DNA from: Anolis sagrei
Lineage: Eukaryota; Chordata; Lepidosauria; Squamata; Anolidae
Reading direction: 5' to 3'
Assembly (NCBI RefSeq): GCF_037176765.1
Contig: NC_090034.1
Coordinates: 27,102,875-27,166,874 of the forward strand
DNA length: 64,000 bases
The translations under genes were made by a program, and so were the position numbers. Under the pieces are notes generated by a model, which searched no databases, was not told the DNA's origin, and saw nothing but the letters and a program-made list of their open reading frames with translations. Below are positions 31,425 to 45,100 of this stretch, piece by piece; within the stretch, counting starts at the first letter, position 1; every line of letters begins with the position of its first letter.

Positions 31425-31530
31425 CAACTGCCCTATATAGTCAGTGTAGACTCAGAACTGCATTGTAGGACCATATCATAATGCAGTTTCAAGCTGCATT
31501 GGATTGCAGTGCAGATGGGGCCATACATGC
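31425..31530. mobile_element. MITE fragment, third family
   Basis: 'tatatagtcagtgtagactc' and 'gcagtttcaagctgcattgg-attgcagtgcagatggggcc' in DECR2 intron 1. Confidence 0.5.
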
Positions 31531-31689
31531 ATGCATTTCTAGGGATAGGCTGGCTGCTCTTGTTGCCTTGCAGGTTAACATCTGCCCCACCAACCAGCAT
31601 GACCAATCCTACTTATTAATATTATTATAAGATTTACTGCTGACATTGCAGTTGGCTGTGCTGGGAATGCTTTTCATCTCTAACCATTG

Positions 31690-32455
31690 GGTGGTTGCTT
31701 CTATTCAGGGTTCCCTTGTTTAAATCTTTGATAATACTGAATTTGACTTTGCTTCTATCTATGCTCGTTTATGTAGTATTTTTTAATAATGTTGCATTGG
31801 TTGCATTGCTTGTTTTAATGTTTATATATTTTAAATTGTATAGTAGTGTTTTTATGTCAAACCACTTTGAGTCGCCTTTGGGAAGATAAAGCAGAATATA
31901 AATGTAATAATTATAATATATGATGATGATAATAATAATAATAAATGCTGATGCTTTTATGCCAGGCCGCTTTGAGTCCCCTTTGGGGAGATAAAGTGGA
32001 ATATAAATATAATAATAATATATAATAACAATATTTTGATAAATATAATAATAATAATTTAAATTAATAATGTTATTAATAATATATAATAATATTTTAA
32101 TAAATATAATAATAATTTAAATTGTATGCTGATGCTTTTATGTCAAGCTGCTTTTAGTCCCCTTTGGGGCGATAAAGTGGAGTATAATTATAATTATTAT
32201 TATTATATGTAATAACAATATTTTAATAAATATAATAATAATAATTTAAATTGCATGATGATACTTTTATGTCAAGCTGCTATGAGTCCCCTTTGAGGAG
32301 ATAAAGCAGAGTATAAATAAATAAATAATACTTTAATAAATATAATAATAATAATAATAACTTAAATTGTGTGTTGATGCTTTTTTATGTCAAGCCACTT
32401 TGAGTCCCCTTTGGGGAGATTAAGTGGGGTATAAATATAATATAATAACAATGTG
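31690..32455 (+). repeat. Tandem array of five L2-like LINE 3' ends
   Basis: The phrase 'gatgcttttatgtcaagccg-ctttgagtcccctttgggga-gataaagtgg' with a following (ATAATA)n tract recurs at about 31850, 31956, 32131, 32257 and 32380; units 2-5 also share 'ataatttaaattg' before the phrase. This is a head-to-tail array, not separate insertions with their own flanks. Confidence 0.75.
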
Positions 32456-32519
32456 ATTATCGTATTGCTAAGCCAAAGCAAAAGGGGAAGCTGCTTCCGG
32501 AGCTTCTCTTGAGGGACCC

Positions 32520-32990
32520 CACGCCTAATTAAATGGCTTAATGTGATGCTATGTGATGCTGAGATTTGTAGTTTGGCGAAGCATCAGCATTCTTTGGCAG
32601 ATAATTTTAATGGCAGCCCAAAAATAATAATTTGTACTCCACTGTTGTTGTTGTTGTTATATGTCTCCTCTAATAATAATACAATAGTAGAAATAATTAT
32701 AATTATAATTATTTGTGCCCTGCTTTTAATGGCGGCCCGAAAACATAAGGTTAAATAGGATCCAAATATAGGGTCCAGATACAATTTCAGATGGGATCCA
32801 TTACATCCAAATATAGGGTCCGAATGTAGGATTCAATGAGGGAGTCCAATTGATCAGGGAATGTGTCGTATTTTATTAAGTTGTATATGGTTTTTGTGCA
32901 ATGTGCAGTCTATTTATTTGGTTTTATGATGCTTTATTGATTTTTGTGTTATGTAATTTCTGTTGCTTTTAACTATTGTATGCCACTTTG
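32520..32990. other. DECR2 intron 1 remainder, AT-rich
   Basis: Short (GTT)n at 32643-32658 and AAT-rich stretches; a 'ccaaatatagggtcc' phrase occurs twice (32763, 32809). No recognised exon. Confidence 0.4.
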
Positions 32991-33023
32991 AACCCACCCA
33001 TAGGAGAAAATTGGGACAAAAAT

Positions 33024-33062
<39 letters not shown>
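32990..33062 (+). repeat. LINE 3' end with (ATT)n
   Basis: 'tgccactttgaacccaccca-taggagaaaattgggacaaa' followed by (ATT)11 at 33026-33060, an L2-like 3' end plus tail. Confidence 0.6.
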
Positions 33063-33709
33063 GCTCGTGGCCTTGCAAAACTACATCCTCGAGACTCCAT
33101 AGCATTGAACCATGGCAATTAAAGTGGATTCATTCTGCAGCATAGATGCATCCAATGTTTTGCAGCATAGATGCATCACTGGAAGCTGTGGTGTCTTAAA
33201 GTTTTGGTTTTTAAAGAAGGAATTCCCAGCACGCAACAACTGTAATGGCCAAGTACACGTTTTGCCACTTTTTGTGCATTATATTTGGCAACAAATACTT
33301 TTTGTAGTTTCAGGTTTTTGAGAAATGGAGGTGCGTATGAAAACCCGAGTAAATATATGCTCTCAAGGCTAGAGAGAGGCCCAGGAAACATGGAGGCACG
33401 CCTCGTGGCCTGCCTGTTTCCCAAGACTTGCGTCTTAAGCAATCGCACAGCCCTGGCATCTCTTATGCGATTGCTTGGGAGCAGGAGGAGGATGCCTGGA
33501 GCGCCCTGGTTTTGCAACAGTGAAGGGAAGGAAGGAAGATTGTAGCTGTCAGACCTGTTTGTGCAGGAATAGCCAGTTTTTCTGATCCCAAAAGATAGCC
33601 GGGAAATACGTTTTCTGGAAAACAACAGTAGCAAAGAAATGCCTTGGTCCCTCATTTCTGCTGTGTGTTAATATGAAGTTCTCTACTATTTCCTTTCCCC
33701 TTTTGGCAG

Positions 33710-33806
33710 GAAAGAACGTGTTGTTTCTGACCTCCAGAGATTGGAAGCTATAAAGGAACCGTTTGTTGTTGTCCTTCCTTCCACCAGCAAAGACTTCTCG
33801 ATTTGG
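33710..33806 (+). other. DECR2: DECR2 probable non-coding 5' exon 2
   Basis: Pyrimidine tract then TTTTGGCAG|GAAAG at the acceptor and GATTTGG|GTGAGT at the donor. If spliced to 34264, the frame of the DECR2 start meets an in-frame TGA at 33728-33730 and no ATG between, so translation starts at 34284. Existence is inferred from splice sites only. Confidence 0.55.
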
Positions 33807-34038
33807 GTGAGTTTTTGGTCAGTGCCTGTCGTAAAAGGAGCCTTTGGCTTCATTTTTACCAATAGGCTTTTAAATTGCTTTAAATTTAGTTCTGTTTGTA
33901 TATTAGAATACCTTTGATTGCCTTTTTAGCATCACGTCTGTAGATGTCTTTGAATGTTTGTTGTGAACTGGGATCTTATTATTCCCCACCCTCCATCGAT
34001 TTCTCCAGAGTGCTGATAGGACTCATCAATTTTCCAGC

Positions 34039-34078
<40 letters not shown>
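34039..34078. repeat. (ATT)n microsatellite
   Basis: (ATT)13 in the intron before the DECR2 start exon, followed by 'tctctcccaaataagagtca-agttgg', resembling a reversed LINE 3' end. Confidence 0.6.
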
Positions 34079-34283
34079 TCTCTCCCAAATAAGAGTCAAG
34101 TTGGTTTAACCTCCTGTTTGCAAGTAGCACTGAACTACTGTGTTGTGAAATGATGCATGTCTCCAAAAAGATGCTTCTCCTTCCTGGCTTACATTATGAC
34201 TTATGAAGATATATCTTTTGGGAATTGTTCAGCTTTTTGTAACGCGCTTCTCGTTTCCTGCAGAATTGCCCAGGAAGCCAACC

Positions 34284-34381
34284 ATGTCCCAGCCGGGCTT
34301 TGCTTGCCAGCCTCCCCTGGATGTTGAAACAGATGATTGTCTCCAGGAATATACTTACCTCTTCAACCCTGACATCCTCAA
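34284..34381 (+). CDS. DECR2: DECR2 coding exon 1
   Basis: Exon begins 34264 after TTTCCTGCAG; ATG at 34284 has A at -3. Encodes [20 protein letters not shown] and [11 protein letters not shown]; donor CTCAA|GTAAGT. Confidence 0.93.
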
Positions 34382-34862
34382 GTAAGTTGTCCCAAAATAT
34401 GGCTTCCTCCCAGAAATGGACTAACTTGGCGACATTGAACTAGAGACGTTATCCTCTTCCTTCTGCTTCCATCTAGGGGCAAAGTCGCATTCATCACCGG
34501 AGGCGGCTCAGGCATCGGCTTCCGCATTGCTGAGATCCTCATGAGGTATGCATGACTCAGGGCCTTGATAGATGTCTCCGTCCTCCTTTTGGTGTGTTGC
34601 TTTCCCTTTCCCTTTGGCCGAGCTTTTGTCCCTGGAAAGCAAGCGTTAATATTATTATGTTTATTTATATCCCACTTTTTCTTTCCATACGGAGACGCAA
34701 AACTACTCACAGTGAAAAGTATTACAATACAACTTAAAATATACAAATATTAAAACAGTATAGATTATTAGTATTACATTTAATATATTAGCACTATTTT
34801 ATGAGAATGTTATGTTTATATATTATTATATTGTATTATCAGTATTATATTGTATTACATTA

Positions 34863-34899
<37 letters not shown>

Positions 34900-36107
34900 G
34901 GCATGCTACACTTCTCTTGCAACTGAATTATAGTTGGAAGACACCATCCAGGCCCTGGTTTGGAATCAGCAGACTGAGCATTTTGCATCATAGAATCCTA
35001 GAGTTGGGTTGCACCCCCAGAGGCCATCCAGTCTGACCCCTTTCTGCTAGGCAGGAGGACACCATCAAAACCCTCCTGGCAGATGGCCATCCAGCCTCTG
35101 CTTAAAAACCTCCAGAAAATAAGACTACCCCATTTCTAGGCAGCCTTTTCCACTGCCAAACAGATCTTACCATCAGGAAGTTCTTCTTAATGTTTAGGTG
35201 GAATCTTTCCCTGCAGTTTGAATCCCATAAGCTCTTTTTTCCCATATGACCTCCTTTCAGATCTTTAAATATGGCTATCATGTCCCTCTTCTCCAAGCTG
35301 AGCATATTCCCAAAACCACTCCTTGTAGGACTTTCAGTACTCCCATTTGTTCTAGGTCCTTCTCTGCATATGACTCCTTTCTGCATTATTTTGTTTTTGC
35401 AGGCATGGTTGCCAAACTGTGATTGCCAGCAGAAACCTCCAGAGAGTGACAGAGGTGAGTGGACATGCCATTTGGAGCGCTCAATCAGGGTCTTCTTGGT
35501 GGAAAAATATGCAGCGCATTCCGATGTAATGTACATATAACACTATGGAATAAAATGTGGGGAAAAATATCTGTTCCTGGTTTGAAAGCATTATTTCCTG
35601 TTTAATTCTGCAACACTTACTTTGAAAGTATTTGTTCTTCTCCAGAAACTTTGTTTTTGTGGCACAAACTAGGTTGAATTGGTTGAGACTCGATGAAATG
35701 CTAGAGCAAAACATGCTGTAACAGGATGTCCCTCCCACAAAAACAAAGTTTTTGCAGTTTAATAAAACTTTTCCATGTTTTTGTGATATCATCAATTAGG
35801 AAATAGCACCGATAACCCAGGAACAAAAATCGTAGTGTTACAGAGTGTAATTGTCATTTCATTGTACTGGTCTGTGATGTCTTCTGCTGGGTGTGTTTGT
35901 GCCCAGAATGCAGGAGAAGGTGGCCCTTTAAATGCCAAATCCTTTTTTAAATAAATATTTTAATGTGTATAGGTGGTATACAGTCTGCAAAAGAAAATAC
36001 CTACCCTTTTGTGTTAATAAATTCCCCCTTGTGGCTGCTTTAAAGTCTACTTTTGTCTTCCTTTCTAAATATCCAAATGCAATCCTCCATTTTCCAGCAA
36101 AATCTTC

Positions 36108-36140
<33 letters not shown>

Positions 36141-39100
36141 CTTTATTTATAACTTTCCCTATCTCCCGAGGGGACTCAGGACGGTTTCCAGTCAGAAAGT
36201 GGCAAGCATTCGATACCATAATAAAAATAAAAATAACCAAATCGAAAACAATAAATAAAACAGCATCAATATAAACTTATAATGACTAACCAAAAAGTAA
36301 GGAATTAAAAACATACTATCCCTCACCATACACATTTACATCGTAATAAGATCTAAACAACTGAAATGCATTAAAAATATAAAATGGCTTGCATCAGCCA
36401 ACAGAGCCAGGGTGGGTTTCCAGTATCTAAACGAGGCTGTATATTAAGATGTCCTAGTCCTCCTCCTCTCTGTAGACTGGAGCACAAAGATGGGTTTTCA
36501 ATAGTTTTTTGATGGGGAGGAGAGAGGGGGCATTTTTACTTCTTTAAGAAGGGAGTTCCAGAGGTGGAAAGCGATCACAGAGAAGGCCCCCTCTCTCGTT
36601 CCCACTAACTGTGCTTGAGACGGGGGTAGGAGATGCAGTTAGTCAAATAGCCTGGGCCCAAACCATATAGGACTTTATAGGTAATGACCAGCACTTTGTA
36701 TTTAGCCCAAAAAAGGACTGACAACCAGTGGAGCTGCCGCAACATGGGAGTAGTTCTCTCCCTGTATGGCACTCCAGTTAGCAATCTGGCTGTCGATCTC
36801 TGCACTAGTTGAAGCTTCTGAACTATCTTCAAAGACAGCCCCACGTAGAGAGTGTTGCAGTAGTCCAGATGGGATGTGACTAAGACATGGACCACCATGG
36901 CAAAGTCGGGCATCTTCAGGTACGGGTGCAGCTGGCAGACAAGTTTCAGTTGTGCGAAGGCGCTCCTGGCCACTGCCGACACCTGAGGCTCCAGGGTCAG
37001 CGATGAGTCCAGGAGAACTCCCAATCTGCGAACATGTGTTTTCAGAGGAGTGTGGCTCCATGCAGCACAGGCTGTAATCCTATGCCCTGATCTGCCTTCC
37101 GACTGACCAGGAGTACCTCTGTCTTGTCTGGATTTAATTTCAGCTTGTTAGCCCTCATCCAGTTCATTACTGATGACAGGCACTGGTTTAGGGGCGAGAC
37201 AGCTTCCTTGGCATTTGGTGGAAAGGAGTAATAGGGTTGGGTGTCATCAGCGTAAATTTGACACCAAACTCCAAAACTCTGGATGATCGCTCCCAGCGGT
37301 TTCATATAGATATTAAACAGCATGGGGGTCAGAATTGAACACTGAGCGACCCCACTGGCCAGGGAGTCAAACAGAAGTCCCCCAGCACCACCTTCTGGGT
37401 CTGTCCCTCCTTCAAAACAATGCCTCCAAGTCCCATCCCGGAGAGACAACCCAGAAGGATACCATGGTCAATGGTATCAAAACTTCCTCCCCAAATACCG
37501 TTGAAGAGCTTGGCCATTTGTATATAACCTAATAATGTTCCTCTCCAGTCCTTTAAAAATAACTCCCCCCCCCCCCCACTTTATGATTTTACTATTGTTA
37601 TTCCTGAATCAACAAAACGGTATCAACAAATTTCTATTTCATAAAATAAACCTAAGAAACACATTTCTGCGTTTTTTCTTATCCTTTTTTGTAAGCATTT
37701 TGGGTTTTTCCCCTATAATTGTCTTTTCTTTAAAAAAAACATGGAAGTAGGTACCATGGGGAGAAAGGTGTTGTATAAATCAAGATAATAAAGATAATAA
37801 CAATAACAACAACAATAATAATAATTTGCATATCCAACATTCTCCCTGGTGGGATACTATCACCTCAGGAGTTATGTAATGTCTATAGAACATTTATACA
37901 TATTTTCTCTAATGTTTAAATGCCAAATCTGAACTTGCACAGGCTGCCAAGAAACTGTCTTCGGCCACGGGCCAGAAATGCCTGCCTTTGACCCTGGATG
38001 TCCGGCAACCTCAAGCCATCATGGCCGCCGTGGATGAGGCCCTGAAGCAGTTTGAGAAAGTTGATATCCTGGTTAACAGTAAGTGATTTGCCTCTGTCTC
38101 CTTTGGGGAAAAACTATCTATTTATCTCTGGGCAATTTTGGGATGCATCTACAATGTTTACACCCTATTACAGTGAGAGTACTTGACTCCCTCTGCATCC
38201 TAGAAATACAAGAGTAGGTAGGAGTATGGCAAGATTATGACTCCTGTTTAATTCTTCAAATGGGAATATATTCCTGAGCTCGGGATCCTTGAGTTCTAAA
38301 GGTGCATCTGTTGTGCCAGAATGCAGTTTGTATTTTGTGCGGAACGTTTATTATATTTCCAACCTGCCTTTCCTTTCGTGGACTGCACAGAGCTTGCATT
38401 CGTCCCATTTCTGGAACATGTTAAGTAAAAAAGATAAGGCCTGAAAAAGAAGAAAAAACAAAGTGTAAACACCCAAATGTGAAGTCTGTTCACTCCTGGA
38501 TGACGTTCTTGGGCATTGAGAGCTCTGTACTAACTTGTGTATTCAGTACTTTATTGCTTGAGGTTAGCCAACTTTAACTTAGCAGTTTCCAGATGCCTTG
38601 GATCACAGCTTCCCTTGACTGCACTTGTTGGCCATGAGAAATCTAGTCTGAAACATCTGGATTGAGAAGCCTGGGTTCAATTCCAATGATGTGACAAAGC
38701 TATGGCACCAACGATGGCGTCTTCCTTTGTTGTCTTAACTCTGTCCCTGATGCCTTTCCACAGATGCTGCAGGCAACTTCCTCTGTCCGGCCAGCGCTCT
38801 GTCTTTCAACGGTTACAAAACAGTGATTGAGATCGATACCTTGGGAACGTTCAACGTCTCCAAAGTCCTGTATGAAAAGTGCCTCCGCGTATGTTTGCCA
38901 TTGATACCTTTTGAACCTTAAGAATGTTTTTTAATCTGTTTCCAGTGGAACAAAGTGCATCAGGCACTTTCAGAGAAAGAAGTAGACACACAAGCCCAAT
39001 ATTGGTTTTATAATAACTATATTGGTTACACAGACAAAAGGGGGAACATTCACATATAGTTTTAACATTCACTCCTAATCCATTCATTCATCATTCATGT

Positions 39101-42100
39101 GTACCGTCCTCCTTCATTAAGTTGATCAGCTTCTTGAGAGCATGCCACAGCTATTCAGAATGGTGTTCCTCCAGGTCTGATACACTTTTTCTTAGAGAAA
39201 ATGGTGTTTTTATGTAGCATTTTGCTGTTGTGGTTCTAAATTGATTGACAACTTGTTATTCGGCTAAAACTTGCTGAAATCTTCGGACAGATGTTATTTT
39301 TCTTCCTTAACGTAAAGAGCATTGTTTTGGACTTCCTTAACTAGTCTCTGACCATGTAAACATGTTGTTTACACCCAAAGTTCCCAGATCAGTTATTGTC
39401 AGTTCAGCAGTTTAGTACTTTTCATCTTCTTCCTAATGCCATTTTAGGCCTCAATCTTCTTAGGGTGGTGTCTTCAGCCTTGGCAAGCCTTAATAGGCTC
39501 TCGCCAGACCCCAATCATACAATTTCATTCATTCACACATCACAACTTCTCCCTTTGGAGGTCTTTGAGAGACACAATGGAGAGGCCTCCTGCCTTCCAT
39601 CTGGGTTTATGCATCCTTTAATCTCAGGATAGTTGTCTGTTGTTGGAACCTTGTGGATCAGATTGTTTTGGGTTGGTTGGAGTTGCAGTCTACAATATCT
39701 GGAGGATACTAGTTGGCTCCTTTATTCCAGATGCTGTTTAGCACCACAGCCAATAGATTGCATGGTCTTCTTGTCCAACATAATATTGTTTCTTCCCCCT
39801 AAATGACCAGTCCTTGTAATGTCCTTTGGCCGTTGCCCTCTTTTGTTAGTTCAGATTGAAAGGAAAGGAAAAACCACTGTGGATTCTTGCATTAGGGCAC
39901 CATTGTGCTTGTGGGAATGTTGCCCCTAATTTTGGATGGGAGAACATATTCGGGAAGAACTGGTCAATAACTGGTAGCATTTTCACCACTTTAAAAAACA
40001 TTAAACAGTCCTTATTCTACCTCTTTAAAAAACTCAGTCTGGATTGATTTGCTATTTGGTGACATTTATACTCCAAGCTCAGCGATTGCCCTCCTCTGTT
40101 CATTTCCCATGATCCTTCTCCCCAATGCTTTGCTTCAATTTTGTCCTATGAAGCAGGTGAACTAAAGCCCTGCTTCAGCCGTGGGTCCCGACCCCAAATG
40201 GGGTCTTTTTAGTCCTGAAAAAATGTTCTGAACATCACTCAGTGGCTATTTTAAACATGTATACAAATTTGTTGTGCAGGGTTTACTCTGCAGAAGATGC
40301 TTCAGCTGTACTTCATAAAAAAAGGAAAATCGACCTGTTAGCAATCCTTGCAGATCTGATTTGTTATCAGTAAATTTCAGATTGACATGCCTATCTTATA
40401 TACCAATATACCCAGGGTCATTGCACTCTTTCTCGGGCTAAAGAGCATCCCACATAGAAAAGTTTAAGAAGCCCTGAAGTAAAATATTACTTGTTAAATG
40501 ACCACTTAATCCTAGTCCAACACTCTTAACCACTTTTCCCCCCTGTCTCTCTGAAGCTACACTCTTGTGTCTTTCCTTCAGTGTTGTGACATTAAAGGCA
40601 TCATAAACAGAGTTGTTACTGATCTTGTATTTTGGGTATCTTCCAATGCCAGCTCGCGTTTCAAAGAAATAAAGCTGAACAGACATTTACACCATTGCTA
40701 ATATGATGGGAGGAATATTAGCAATTATTTCATCCCAGGTCAAAAACCAGGTTTCCCAACATTTGGGAACTATAATCAGGAAGAATAATAGACCAGCAGG
40801 GATTTATAACAATTTTCTCCTGCCACCCAACATCCCAAAGTGCTGAGCAGACATTATTTTTTGGGGAAAAACCCAAGAGTGTTGTGCAAAAGCAAAACAA
40901 AACCCCTGTACTGAGCAGCAAATGACTTTCCTTTAGGATTGACTAGTTTGGGTAACTGACATTGCCCAGGTTATTTGAAAAAGGTCATTTTAAAATTTTT
41001 ACAAACTGCATGAGGTTGTGGGTGAACTAGAACTCACATCATGCCAGGTTAACCCCCTGAAACTTCATCAGTAGTTAAAGTTTGTCATGTTGGGAAAGTT
41101 TGCTCTAGATGCATCATTCATAAGCTTCAGTGTGATCTCTGGCTGCAGGATAAACTACAGCTCGCACCATGGTGGGTCAGTCCCCTCAAATCCCTCCAGT
41201 ATTTTCAGTTGGTCATGGAGGTTCTGTGTGCCCAGTTAACTCCAAGGTCACCATTGTTGGTGTCTGGAGTGCTCTTTGATTGCAGGTGAACTATAAATCC
41301 CAGTACCTGCAATGGCTATAAATCAACATGAATTCCTCCAAAACCTCTCCAGTATTTTTCTTTGATCATGGGGGTTCTATGTGCCAAATGTGGTCCAGGC
41401 CAATTGTCAGTGGGGGTCACAGTGCTATGACTTGATGCCAGGTGAACTACAACTTCAGTCATGTGGAGTCAATTCCCCAAACTCCTCCAGTATGTTTATT
41501 TGCTGATTAATTCTGCTCTGTTCATTGTCCAGACAGAGTTGAAAAAAGTAGGAAAGAGTTAAGGGAGAGGCAGTGGGTGAGATCATGCAAATTCCACACC
41601 AGTGGAGAGAGCAAGAAACACTGGGATGCCTTTGGTGAAGGAAACACATAAAATCTAAAATGAAGTTATTCCTGAATGAAAACATTCCTTTGATGGTGGG
41701 TAGCATGGTGTTTGGGGAGGAAATTAGTAGGGGTTGGGCCACATGTTCATGGCTCTCTCTGTAACATGAAATGTCATTGGAGGGAGGCATTTTGGTGGTT
41801 CTTCAGCACTGTGGGTTAAAGCTCTTTGTGGAAGTGGGCAACCCAGTCACATATACATATTCTCACTTTTATTATGTGAATAGATAGATCTGTTTGTCAA
41901 TTAGTCCACTGACCATATCAATAAAAATAGACAGATAGATACTATGCTAAAACTCCTGCTAAAATAAATGAAAACATGATAAAACTTGATTAGATAATAA
42001 GTTGGATAAAATGGGATTAAATTGCAAGATGAAAGTGGGGGGAGTCAAGTGGTGGGTGTAAAAGAGTTGGTGGGAGAATTTTGAGAAGTTCATCATCAGT

Positions 42101-45100
42101 GCAAGGGCGTGTTGCTCTGTTTGGGGTCTTCTGTCCTTGCTGTAAAGTATTGACCTGTTGTTTAATGCCCACCTCTGAGTCAAACTCCATTCTCTCCATC
42201 TAGGCCCATGGAGGGGTGATTATAAACATCACGGCGACGCTCAGTTACAAAGGGCAGGCCCTCCAAATGCATGCCGGCACAGCTAAGGCAGCCATAGGTA
42301 CTGTTAACCGTTCCATTGTTTCGTCCACCACTTATGCTTACCTGTCTAAGTTTTGCAATGATTGGAGCCTAATATTAAGTGGGGCTCCTTTGGTTTGTCG
42401 TTTGAGTCTTGAGAACATGGCAGGGGCCTTTGGAAAAGACCTTGTGCCTTTTTCCCTGGAGAAAAATCTTGACAGCTTACTTTAGAATAAAAGTGTCCTG
42501 GTTCACTGGGTTGTTGTAGGTTTTGCCGGCTATATGGCCATGTTCTAGAAGCATTCTCTCCTGATGTTTTGCCTGCATCTATGGCAAGCATCCTCAGAGA
42601 TTGTGAGACCTCACAACCTCCTAGGATGCCTGCCATAGATGGAGGTGAAACATCAGGAGAGAATGCTTCTAGAATATGGCCATATAGCCCAAAAAACCTA
42701 CAACAACCCGGTGCTTCTGGCCATGGAACCCTTCGACAATACATTGTCTTGGTTCAGTTTCTCCTCCTCCTGTCTTGTTTGCAGGCCTTAAAGTGTCTTA
42801 TCAAGTCATGTACTCCTGCCATAGTTTTAACTGGAATCCTTGCAAACCCATTGGGTTTGGATTCAATTTGGGGAGCTTTGGATATTTCCCCATTTTATAA
42901 AGAATGGAGAGGCTGCAGGGTTTCTGTTGTTGTTGTTGGTTGAGGTGTGTGTCGTTTTTGCATCTGCTGATTGCCTTACAGCATTAAAACCCATTGACAT
43001 GAATCTTATCCTTCACTAAGAGAATTTTATTTTTGTTTTTTGTAACCAGCACCTAGTGTAATGCAGAGAATGCTTTTTCCCGGTGGCAGAGTGCAGAGAA
43101 TAACATCCTGTGCTGTTTTGCTGGGTTGATGTTAATTTTTCAGGCTGTATGTCCCTGTTCCAGTAGCATTCTCTCCTGATATTTTGCCTGCATCTGTGGC
43201 TCATGGCATCTTCAGAGGTTTGTTCAGAGGTCTGTTGGCAGTGAGGCAAGTGGGGTGTATATATACCTGTGTAATAATATCCAGGGTGGGAGAAAGAATC
43301 CTTGTCTGTTTAAAGCAAGTGTGAATGGTGCAGTTAGCAAGCTTGATTAGCACTGAGCAGCCATGAAGCTGCAAAGTCCATGAGTGAAGGTATCTGGATA
43401 GAGGTAGCTTGGCTGTGGAGACATCCTCTGTTTGGGAGGTGTTAACTGGCATTTGGTTGTTTGCTGTCTGGAATTCCCCTGTTGTTGAGTGGTGTCCCTT
43501 ATTTACTGTCTCAATGCTGGTGTTTTTTAATACTGTTGACCAGATTTTGTTCATTTTCATGGTTTCTTCCTTTCTGTTGAAATTGTCCACTTGCTTCTTG
43601 TGGATTTCAATGGCTTCTCTGTGTAGCCTGACATGATGGTGGTCAGAGTGGTCCAGCATTTCTGTGTTCCCAAATAATATTCCGAGTCCAGGTTGGTTCA
43701 TCAAGTCCTCTACTTGGATCAGTCTGCAGTGCCTTTCAGACTAAAGACAGCAAATAAAGAACACCACTCAGAAACAGTGGGATTCCAGACAACAAACAGT
43801 GGGATTCCAGGCAACAAGCAATTAACACTTCCCAAATAAAGGATGCCCCCAGACAGCAACAGCTAACAAATACCCTCACTGATTGACCTTGCAGCTGCAA
43901 GGCTACTCAGTGCTAATCGAGCTTGCTAATTACAAAGTCCACACTTGCTTCAAACAGGCAGGATTCTTTCTCCCACCCTGGAAATCATTCCACAGGTATA
44001 TACACTCCACTTGCCTCATTTCCAATAGAACCTCTGAAGATGCCATTAGCCACAGATGCAGGCAAAATGTCAGGAGAGAATGCTGCTGGAACATTGGAAT
44101 ATGGCCAGATGGCCCGGAAAACTCACAACAACCCAGTGATTCAGGCCATGAAAGCATGTGACAACACAATGAGAACAAGATCTTTATTAGCCTCATAATA
44201 ATCTAGACTACCTTGGAATAATATATTTCTGTGAATTGATCTAATTGCTAGATGGCCCTTAGAGCTGTAGTGCTTGTTGTTTCCACTTTGTTGATGACGA
44301 TGATAATAATAATAATGATTGTATCCAATCTGGGTTTGTTTTGTTTTGTTTTTGGTTTTTTGCTCATCTCTCTTTCCCCTTCATATTTTATTTTCTGTTT
44401 TGTTTCCTGGCAGACGCAATGACAAAACACCTGGCGGTGGAATGGGGCCCAGATGGCATCCGAGTGAACAGCATTGCTCCTGGTCCCATTTTGGGCACGG
44501 AGGGGATGCGCCGCTTAGGTAGGACTTGAAAGAATGATGGAATACATAGTATATTACACACACACACACACATATATCTTGCCATTCACTATAGTTTGTG
44601 AACCATTCAGGAACAGATAGCAAAGTCATGTTTCTGAGCCATTAGGACAAGTTGTTCTAGTTTTATAATGGACTCTGCCTTGTGAGCCCATTATAAAACT
44701 AGAACAATCACCCCTGTTCTCATGACTCTAGACTCCAGGACATGTTGCCATGTCCTGGTTTCATTTCCAAAGAGATCCCAAGGGCCATCCAGTCCAACCT
44801 TGAGACACAATCAGTGCCTCCTTTCAGATGGCTAGTCACCCTTTGCTTAGAAGCCTCTATAGAAAGAGGCTTCATCCCACTCCAAAGCACTCTATATTGC
44901 TCTATGGAGTTGGATGGAACACCCAAAGGCGATCCAGCCCTACCCCATTCCGCCAGTTAGAAAGACACCACCAAAGCTCTCCCGACAGATGACTATCCAG
45001 CCTTGGCTTAGAAGCCTTCAGAGAAGGAGACTCTACCACACTCCAACAAAGCCCGCCTGACAGATGGCCTCCCAGCCTCAGCTTAAAAGACACCACCACA

